Positions 55,200 through 64,000 of a stretch of DNA of 64,000 nt are shown here, in pieces. Origin of the DNA: Warburgia ugandensis (taxonomy: Eukaryota; Streptophyta; Magnoliopsida; Canellales; Canellaceae); the NCBI GenBank assembly GCA_035236585.1, contig CP141136.1, forward strand, positions 49,369,136-49,433,135. The letters run 5' to 3'. Both the position numbers and the translations under genes were made by a program. Numbering within the stretch: position 1 is the first letter of the stretch; each line of letters starts with the position of its first letter. The notes under the pieces were generated by a model. It did not search any database, was not told where the DNA came from, and saw nothing but the letters and a program-made list of their open reading frames with translations.

Positions 55200-58100
55200 T
55201 CGAATATTATAAATATTTTAATTTGTCCCCGCATATACAATCTAATACAACCCAAGCACCCTCTTCACCAGCATCACACACATAATCCATCTCATTCTCT
55301 CCTATTAGATTGATTGATGGCATTGTTGTAGTAATTGAAGGGCAATCAATTGTCATGTCACTTAGGTCATCTTCACAGTAGAAGTTCCTTGGAGAGGTTG
55401 ATAAAATGGTTGACCATCTCATATCATGTCTATCTTGTACATAAAATACTTGTTTCACTTGACATGCCAAAAGAAACTAATCATTTTGATAGTTGATCTT
55501 ATTGAGCTCAACCAATGTCCAAATGAGGGCATTGGTTTTGATGATATCTTTGTTGTGTTCCACCCAATTGTACTTAAACACAACTATAGTTCTACAAGAA
55601 CAATATAGCTCCCATATCTCGCGTATAACCCTATAATAAGTATTGTTATCTACAATTAAGTTGTTGTCCTTTGAACTAGAAAGGAAAGTAGCTTTACCAA
55701 CTAAACTAACACCACCACTTGTTGTGCTCTTGCTTATCATGGTATTTTGTATAAAATTGATAACCATTGATGGACTATCTAGCATACTTTATCACTTTTG
55801 ATTGAGGTCCCATTGACATCCAACCCAAGGATTCAGAAATACTATGACTTGGAACATCTCTTTGATCTAAAACATGTGTATAATATTACTTATTTGAGAT
55901 GATTAATGTATACATGCATATGTTCCTACAAATGTTTTAAGTGAATGAAGCATTATTTCATCATAATTAAATGCTTTCTAACAAAGCCAAGTAGTGAAAG
56001 AATGACAATGTTCATCTTCCAACCAATTCTCTTTATTTGCATCTATTGATACCACGTTTTTGGGAAGTACATGTGCTTACTACAATGAAGAGATGAAAAT
56101 TATATATAATATGCATCTATTAATAATACATTACACTTTAACATATATATACACACATATATAGGAAAATGTGAAAGAAACCAAAGAGAGAGCATTAGTT
56201 ACTTACTCAAAATATGGATGAACTTCATCGACATCAATGTTTAACAAGACATAAAGGTGTGCATGGTCCATTTCCTATGATCAATGGTCGATACATGTAC
56301 CTTTCAATGGGTACATCCATCTCAAATAAAAAGGTCCACATAGCCTAACTTCATCAATGAGGTGCACTGTTAAGTGTACCATGATATGGAAGAAGGATGG
56401 TGGGAAGATTGTCTCAAGCTCACATAAGTTTGTCACTAAAGCTCCTAATTTCTTGTAATTTTGAAGTATCCACCATCTTCTTACACAGCATTAAAGAAGC
56501 ATAAAAATTTAGTAATAGATCTGACAACACTGAACGTATTGCTACAGGCAGCAGTTGTTGCATCAATTCATGGTAATTGTGAGACTTCATCCCTAATAGT
56601 TTTAGTTCTTCCATGGAGACAATGTTTCTAAAGCTTAAAGAAAACCCATTTGGGACTTGATCTATGATAGGGTTTTACACACTATTCTTCTCTACTCTCT
56701 ATCAAGTGTATAATTTTCTTCAGGCAAGTATGTTCCTCGCCTACCCTTATCCTGTGGATATAACCTTCTCTTCAAACCCATTGTCATGAGATCCATTTAA
56801 GCTATAAGTCCATCCCTTATTTTTCTTCTCATGAGGAGTAAGTTACTAGTCAAGCTTTCACAAACATTTTTCTCAATGTGCATGACATCAAGCGCATGTC
56901 GCATGTGTAGGGATTTCTTGCATACTAGTTCAAAGAATATTGACTTCTTCCAACAACTCTTAGAGTTGCTTTGATATGTACAAGAAGTTGCCTTCTTCTT
57001 CCCCATGACATTAAGATTCTCAACCTGCTCCAATAATTGTCATCCAGTCAATCTCTTTGGAGGTGTCCCAGTCTCGAAATTACTTTTAAATTTCCCCCTT
57101 TTAAAATGGTGTGGATGATTTCTATACAACCATCTTATGTGGTTGAGAAATGACTTCTTCCTGCCATGCTGAAGCCATATGGTACATGTTTGGTCACTAT
57201 AAATAGGATGGGCATTATATTCCTTCACTGTGCATCTTGCCAAATTACCATATATAGGAAAGTTGCTTAATGTCCATAACAGTACAGCCTTAAGGTTATA
57301 TGCCATCTTCTTGCATGCATCATAAGTTCCAACCCCTACTTCCCACAATGTCCTAAGATCATCGATCAACAGAGTTAAGTACATGTCAATGTTATTCCCA
57401 GGTTGCTTAGGACCTGATATTAACATATTTAACATCATGAAGTTCCTCTTTAAGCACAACAATTGCAGAAGGTTGTAACAAAATGTTATCATACATCGAC
57501 AACTATACCTACTGCTCATAGAACCATTAAGATTAATTATGTTTATAGATATTGCAAGTCGTGGGTTTCTAGGTTCTTCTCCAAAATTAGGGCATATGAA
57601 GTCTACATGCTTTTGCACCAAGCTATTTGCTAAATGGCATAAATAATTATCATCTACTCTCTCCTCGGCATGCCATACTAGTTTCTTTACTATTTCTTTA
57701 AAAAAAAAAAATTCTTTTCAACCTTGGAATAGGGGAAATACCATAGGACCTTTGGAGCGACATCTTTCACTTACCAATAACTTAAATTCTTCTTTAGTTT
57801 CCATCTTGAATGTCCACAAGTTGGAAAACCCTTCTAATATGGTCTTTAGAATTTTGTCTGTGCATTTCTTGCTCATCTCTTTTAGCTCTTGAACTCTTGC
57901 ATTTTAAAGAAAGAGTTTTGAGAACTTATTTGACCCACTATGGACTCTCTCTGATGATATTTCTCCTTGCTGGCTTTGAAGCTGTGATGACCCAGTTCTT
58001 GGATCTGAGGTTGAGTTGCGTACTCGCATCTATGGTCACTCTTCCATGAAGGATCTAGTAAGTTACAATTTCCTTATTGGCATATAGAGCCACAACAAAG

Positions 58101-58680
58101 ATAGTTTTGTCTTTGTACTCATTTTTGTATGAGATGCAATCATTTGAACAAGTATGTATCTTTTCATACTAAAACTCTAGCACAAGCAAGGTTTTCTTTG
58201 CTTCCCATGTCTACCTAGCCAATTTGTTTACCTTCAGCAGCATTTTACTAATGACTTTTAAGAATTCTATAAAACCTTAGTCTGAAAAACCAAATATTGA
58301 TTTCACATTGTAAGGTTCTACCACTATAGACAACTTGGTATAATCTGTACACCCAACATACAATGGCTCATTAGCTTCCTCCAATGTAGTTTGGGTTGTT
58401 CAAGGTTGTCTTGGATTGTATGCATCTCTAAACAGCAGTGTACTTGGACTGCTTCTACAACTCTTCTTAGTGGCTTCATGATCATATATACATTCAGCCT
58501 ACGAGAGCCTATGTGGATTTCCCTCTCCATACCACATCTAGGGGCAATAGCTTTCATCAACTCCATTGAAGCACATATTCTTTTGATGACCTCTCCATGG
58601 TCATCCAAGCATATTTGTCCATTTTGTCCAAAAGTTGATGTTCAAACGCATGTGAAAACTTCTAAACATTAAAAGATTAA
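55200..58680 (-). pseudogene. CACTA transposase (TNPD type: Transposase_21, DUF4218, DUF4216)
   Basis: Read on the minus strand. An N-terminal part (about 58,610-57,660) includes NVKSIFGFSD, a relic of EAKKTL and KIHTCSNDCISYKNEY. The Transposase_21 core at 57,621-57,040 includes NPRLAISINI, GSMSSRYSC, ISGPKQPGNNIDMYL, LIDDLRTLWEVGV and GNLARCTVKEYNAHPI. Then come RHALDVMHIEKNVCESL (about 56,905), the DUF4218 segment KLLGMKSHNYHELMQQLLP (about 56,600) with HIMVHLTVHLIDEVRLCGPF (about 56,390), and a DUF4216-like tail (55,785-55,207) with FKYNWVEHNKD and ACQVKQVFYVQD. In the family this protein cuts the element at its CACTA ends. Stops and frame changes between these blocks show the gene is inactive. 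It lies in the same orientation as the TNPA-like gene. Confidence 0.9.
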
Positions 58681-59219
58681 TAACATTGGGTTATGCATTT
58701 AACCAAATACTTGATGCGCATAGAAAATGTACATATAGTTAGTAAAAACATATATATTAGAGGACTCAAATATTCAACTCTAGAATTGGGACAAGTAAGA
58801 ATGATACTAATCCCATTTTGATTCCACTACTACAAAAAGCATAGATGCTTGCCCCCTACCCTATTCACAAAACCTCTACCAAGCTCTAAGCTACAGGTTT
58901 GAGTCTGGTCAGTCAAGACCTAGGATCTAATGAATCGATCAATTTATTTCTCTGTAAAAACATGATTGAACCATACAAATAAATGATCCACACACTGATC
59001 CATACACATGAAATATCACACACATGAAAGAAAAGCTTTAGAAAAGGAATTTTATGCCCATAAAAGTCAAATATACTAAACATATCACCAAAACAAGAAT
59101 GAATACATACCCAAACTAATATCAACTAAGAAAATACAAGATTGGGACAAAGTGTATGTAAATCAACTCAATTTTTGAGTTTTTCGTCGAAGTAGCAGAA
59201 AGTAAAAAATTATAGGTTG
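58681..59219. other. 5' region of the CACTA element, no gene recognised
   Basis: Non-coding DNA between the transposase and the 5' subterminal repeats. It holds the word CACTACTACAAAAAGC at about 58,826-58,841, which resembles a CACTA end but has no partner. Confidence 0.5.
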
Positions 59220-59224
59220 AACTT

Positions 59225-59440
59225 CACATCGTGTTAAAAAGATGATTCAAAGGATGGTTCTTCAAAAGCATCCTATAAACCATGAAATTATAAGACAGTT
59301 CTTGAAAATGTCTTATAAAAATAGTTTATAAGACGATTTTCAATATTTTATAAGATGATTTTATTAAAACTATCCTATAATGTTACAATATATAAAATAG
59401 TTTTGAGAACCCATCGCTCTGTTTTTTTTTTTTTTAATAA
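59225..59440. repeat. 5' subterminal repeats of the CACTA element
   Basis: About eight motifs such as aggatggttcttcaaaagcatcctata, ttataagacagttcttgaaaa and tataagatgattttattaaaa in inverted pairs, matching the class seen at the other end. A T-run follows near 59,420. Confidence 0.8.
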
Positions 59441-59484
59441 GGCGGTTGACTTTAAAACTTGTTTTTTTCATCTTGTAGAACCCA

Positions 59485-59497
59485 ACATTTAGTAGTG
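59485..59497 (-). repeat. CACTA terminal inverted repeat, right (5') end
   Basis: ACATTTAGTAGTG on the plus strand, i.e. CACTACTAAATGT on the minus strand. CTT (59,498-59,500) follows as the target duplication. Confidence 0.85.
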
Positions 59498-60910
59498 CTT
59501 GAAAAGGATGAAATCAAGAAAGGCAATGGGTCCTAATGGTTTACCAATATAGGTTTGGAAGTATATGAGAGATATTGGAGTAGTTTGTTTGAAAAAATTA
59601 TTTAATATTATTGTAAAATTGAAGAAAATGATGGTTGAATGGAGGAGGAGCTATATCGTATCAATTCAAAAGAATAAAGGAGACATACAGAGTTGAATTG
59701 ATTATCAGGGGATCAAACTTATGAGCCATACTATGAAGCTTTTTGAAATGTGATTGAGAAGAGACTATATCATGGGACAAGGGTATTAGAGAACCAGTTT
59801 GGTGTCATACCTAGGAGGTCTACCATGGAAGCTATTTTCCTTCTTAGACATTTGATAGAGAAATATAAGGATTGGAGGAAAGACCTCTACAAAGTCTTTG
59901 TTAACTTAGAAAAAGCTTATGATAGGGTCCTTAGAGAATTAATGTGGTGGGCTTTGGCCAAGAAAGGGATTTCACAAGGGTATCTAGACATAATTAAGGA
60001 TATGGATGAGGGAGTAGTAACAAACATTAGGACCATTAGCATAGAGACCAATGATTTTCCTATCACTATATGGTTATACAAAATATTAGTAATTAGCTCA
60101 TACCTTTTTCATGTATGTTATGGATGAGTTAACAAAACATCTGCAAGAGGAGATTCCATGGTGCATGTTATATGTAGATGATATGATTTTGATTGATAAG
60201 ACAATGGAGGGTGTAAACACAAAGTTAGAGATATGGAGAGATGCATTAGACTATAAAGGCTTTAGAATTATCCTAAGTAATATAAAATATAGGTAATGTA
60301 GTTTTAACAAGGAGAGGAGTGGTACTAGACAACCAATAAATATTGATAACCGAGAAGACCTAAATAACCACTTTTGATACTTAGGATCAATAATTCATGA
60401 CAAAGGAGAGATTGAGAGAGAGGTTACTCAGAGAATCTAAGTGGGTTGAAACAAATAGATATGTGCCTCTAGAGTTTTGTGTGATCAATGATTATCACTC
60501 ATATTGAAACGAAACTTCTATAGGAAGGCTATAATGCTAGTCATGCTCTATGGATCAGAGTGTTTGATAGCTAAGGAACAATATGTACATAGGATGAGCA
60601 TCATCGAAAAGTAGATATTGAGATGGATGAGTGACAAGACAAGAAAGGATAGAATTAGAAATGAAAACATTATAGGAAACTTAGGAGTATCACCACTAGG
60701 TAACGAGATGAGGGAGATTAGACTTAAATGGTTTGAACATGTCCAACGGAGATCTAAAATAGTACCAGTTAGGAGTGAGGCAATGCAAGTAGAAGGGTCA
60801 AAAAGGGCGAGGGGAAGTCCCAAAAGAATGTGGATTGAAGTGGTGAGAAGAGATTTAATAACCTTGACTAAATGAAGCCATGACACTTAATAGAGGGGAA
60901 TGAATCTGGG
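59498..60910 (+). mobile_element. RTE-type LINE, 3' part (reverse transcriptase)
   Basis: Continues the LINE frame left at 34,930. LKRMKSRKAMGPNGLP, WRRSYIVSIQKNKGDIQS and YQGIKLMSHTMKLFE are followed, in another frame, by RLYHGTRVLENQFGVIPRRS and TMEAIFLLRHLIEKY. Motif A reads FVNLEKAYDRV (about 59,898-59,930), where family members have Asp at the Asn position. Motif C is intact as YVDDMILI (about 60,170-60,195). The C-terminal part RLKWFEHVQRRS / RGSPKRMWIEVVRRDL (about 60,715-60,860) is the usual RTE/BovB-like tail, ending with remains of 'MTL.R.EW' near 60,890. Several stops and frame changes make it inactive. Confidence 0.92.
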
Positions 60911-61411
60911 ACTCTTCTAGAGAGAGAGTCCTTCCAAGTTGCTACTCTTAAGTTTCCTCCAAACTTAGGGTTTCCTTTTGGACCTTTTAGGCTGGGTTAT
61001 TTAGATAAGTGGAACCACCCAAATATTGAAAATGCTCCTAAGGGTCTATCCTTATGTTTGAAATGGGTTAGGACTCTCTTGAAGAGTCACTAATGTGTAA
61101 GACTTCCAAAGAGTAATTTATAAGCTAGGACTCTCAGAGTGGCTTGGTATTTAAAAATTCCCAAAACCAAGGTTTCTTAGAAGGTTGGGACTATGGGTAG
61201 CCTTTAATGTGGCACCCCATCTAATCTCTTATCCTTTATTGAACTTTAGAAAAATGAGAAAAGAGGAAAGAAAAAGTAGACAAGTGGGTCCCATCATCTT
61301 AAAATTTCAATTCTTAGGTTTCTAGGAGGATCTTGCTTCAAGGATAAAAGGGCCCTCCTAGAGGTCTACCTACAAAAAGCATGCTAAGATATTTCAAAAA
61401 CCTAGCCTAAG

Positions 61412-61413
<2 letters not shown>
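60911..61413. other. No gene recognised
   Basis: Non-coding sequence after the LINE. It contains 'aagtgggtccca'-type words that also occur left of the LINE near 32,910, but no clear repeat boundary. Confidence 0.5.

Positions 61414-61488
<75 letters not shown>
61414..61488. repeat. (CT)n microsatellite
   Basis: 75 bp of perfect CT repeat. The pyrimidine-rich sequence that follows (to about 61,760) is open on the plus strand but low in complexity. Confidence 0.97.
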
Positions 61489-61490
<2 letters not shown>

Positions 61491-61794
61491 GTTTTCTACC
61501 CATTTCCATTCACCTCCATGTTTTCTAATGTCTCTCTTGTCGTCAAAATCCTACTCACCTACAACTCCACACTCTCCTACTTTCTCAACTTTCTTCTCTC
61601 TTCTCTCAAATCCTCAACCAATCATATTCATCTAGCTCCCAAACTCTTTTCCACAACCCACCTTTTCTCCCTCTTTATTTCCCCTATCAAATCAAACTCT
61701 CCACCTATCTTCCTCTTCCACATTCCTTCTCCCTAACCAACTTTACCACTCCCCACCTTCCTAAACTCCTCATAACTCTCTACTCTCCAAAGCC

Positions 61795-61806
61795 TATAAA
61801 TATCTT
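61795..61806 (+). promoter_or_regulatory. TATA-box-like site, possible promoter
   Basis: CCTATAAATATC with a CT-rich region downstream. The context resembles the TATA boxes in the LTRs of this window (CTATAAATAC). No gene can be assigned to it. Confidence 0.3.
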
Positions 61807-61964
61807 CTCCTACCCAGATGACAAGGATATAGAAAGAATATAGGAAAGCACATGGACATACACCATAGAAACAAAGAGAGATAGTTTTTGTAGGGAGAGA
61901 CCTCCATTCCTAGAGATTTATAGAGAGTCTAGAAAAAAGTCTCTACTCTTTTGGTTGTCATGTT

Positions 61965-62142
<178 letters not shown>

Positions 62143-62149
62143 TTGTTGG

Positions 62150-63060
62150 GTAGTGCTTACCATGCCCTAAGAAAAAGACTCATGTTCTAATGACCTAAAT
62201 TTTTTTGTAGGAAATTTCTATGAAAATCTAAGGGAATATTAATTAATTTATAATTTTGTACATTTGATAAAAAAAAAAACCTAAAATATAATGAAATAAG
62301 TGACACCTTTTTGAACAAAAATGTTTTTTAACTAATTGGTAGCGACGTGGTTAAATTAGTCTTGTTAATTAGCTAGACTAACTAATTAGTTAGTTTAAAG
62401 TAGTAAGAGTTAAGTAGATGTGTTTATGAAGTTGATTTATACTTAGTCTACAATTTAATAGATCATAAACATATCTAACTAAATGAGAGTTACAACCTAA
62501 ATTAAATAGAAAACACATTTTATTCATAATGAATGACAAATCATTTAGATATGAAAATGTTTTTATCCATTATTCTAGATCTAAATGGTTAATTCACATT
62601 TTAAAATGGAATCTTAACCATTGAAATTATATTTGGAGACATTCAATCAATTTTAGATGTGAAACATTTAAATTCAATTTAGATCTAAAATCAAAATTAG
62701 GACTAGATCTACATGTTTTCCATGTGATAGAAAAATCATTCAATTTTAAATCTCAAACATTAGATTCAATTCAAATCATCTCTGGAATTAAATCTTAAAT
62801 CTACATTTTTTGCAAACATGACAATGAACATTGGATAAATAACATTCAAATTCCATAAACTTTAGATCTAAAAGATTCAAAATTTTATTCAAAATAAATC
62901 CAAAGTATTCAAAATTTTAATTAGATATAAGCTTCAACTAAAATATCATAAATGTTGACTCAATTAAATCAGTACTAGAAATCAATATCCATTAAAATTC
63001 AAATCTAAAGCATTAATCTATATCGAATGTCAGATTTGAAAAAGTGTGGCCCTATTTTCC
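62150..63060. other. AT-rich DNA rich in 'agatctaaa' words, no gene
   Basis: From about 62,570 to 62,960 words such as tagatctaaa, attcaaatt and aaatctaaa recur at short intervals without a fixed period. The composition resembles parts of the gypsy LTRs in this window. Confidence 0.4.
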
Positions 63061-63071
63061 TATAAATACTA
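63060..63071 (+). promoter_or_regulatory. TATA-box-like site before a CT leader
   Basis: CTATAAATACTA lies 40 bp before a 100-bp CT tract. About 125 bp after the tract comes a good splice donor (caagtaagtat, 63,322-63,332). The same TATA, leader and donor order occurs in the young gypsy LTR (38,296 and 38,676), so this may be an LTR promoter. Confidence 0.35.
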
Positions 63072-63097
63072 CCCTAGGCAGGAGCAATTCCCCATCC

Positions 63098-64000
<903 letters not shown>

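Larger units (their letters stand above)
34931..59497 (-). mobile_element. CACTA (En/Spm) DNA transposon, 24.6 kb including a nested gypsy element
   Basis: The left end is CACTATTACATAG and the right end, read on the minus strand, is CACTACTAAATGT, so the terminal inverted repeats share CACTA and most of the next 8 positions. A 3-bp CTT duplication flanks it, as is usual for CACTA elements. The genes run on the minus strand, so the 5' end is at 59,497. In element order: 5' subterminal repeats (59,220-59,440), TNPD-type transposase (58,680-55,200), an internal patch of the same repeats, a 200-bp tandem array, a second gene with TNPA-like and Ulp1-like domains, and 3' subterminal repeats. Without the gypsy insertion the element is about 11 kb. 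Both genes are broken, so it is not autonomous now. Confidence 0.93.

Noticed and set aside
58826-58841. CACTACTACAAAAAGC, looking like the start of a second CACTA element
   Set aside because: No matching TAGTG end, target duplication or further subterminal array could be paired with it. The true ends of the element are at 34,931 and 59,497.

Overview
The window looks like nuclear DNA from a flowering plant with a large, repeat-rich, AT-rich genome. The evidence is the set of elements it carries: Ty3/gypsy LTR retrotransposons with initiator-Met-tRNA primer sites, an En/Spm (CACTA) transposon, hAT transposase relics, an RTE-type LINE of the kind common in angiosperms, and very long CT and CA microsatellites. 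I found no host gene, tRNA or rRNA that I could support. Nearly all of the assignable sequence is mobile-element DNA, much of it nested.

Left part (1-16,256). A (TTC)n/(CT)n microsatellite is followed by short inverted 'tatagg...cctata' motifs, probably a CACTA relic, and by a direct duplication. A decayed hAT transposase gene on the plus strand (3,365 to about 9,010) is split by a solo LTR (4,412-7,878) with a perfect 5-bp target duplication. A second, 4.8-kb solo LTR (9,650-14,481), also with a perfect 5-bp duplication, lies downstream. Both solo LTRs are on the minus strand.

Middle left (16,257-33,170). An old, heavily broken Ty3/gypsy element (16,372-26,995) appears to sit inside a small non-autonomous hAT-like element. 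After it come about 6 kb with no recognisable gene.

Nested block (33,170-60,910). An RTE LINE (33,170-34,930 and 59,498-60,910) is interrupted by a 24.6-kb CACTA transposon (34,931-59,497). The CACTA has CACTA...TAGTG ends and a 3-bp CTT duplication that falls exactly in the LINE reading frame. Its genes are on the minus strand: a TNPD-type transposase (about 55,200-58,680) and a second gene with a TNPA-like (Transposase_24) domain and a C-terminal Ulp1/C48 protease-like domain. Between the two genes lie an array of about seven 200-bp tandem repeats and an internal patch of subterminal-type repeats. The second gene is in turn interrupted by a young Ty3/gypsy Tekay/Del-like element (37,680-51,188; LTRs 4.43 kb, roughly 1% different by eye; 5-bp CCCTT duplication). 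The order of events is therefore LINE, then CACTA, then gypsy.

Right edge (60,911-64,000). There are three long CT tracts, two of them preceded by TATAAATA-like boxes, and AT-rich DNA that may be part of another LTR running out of the window.
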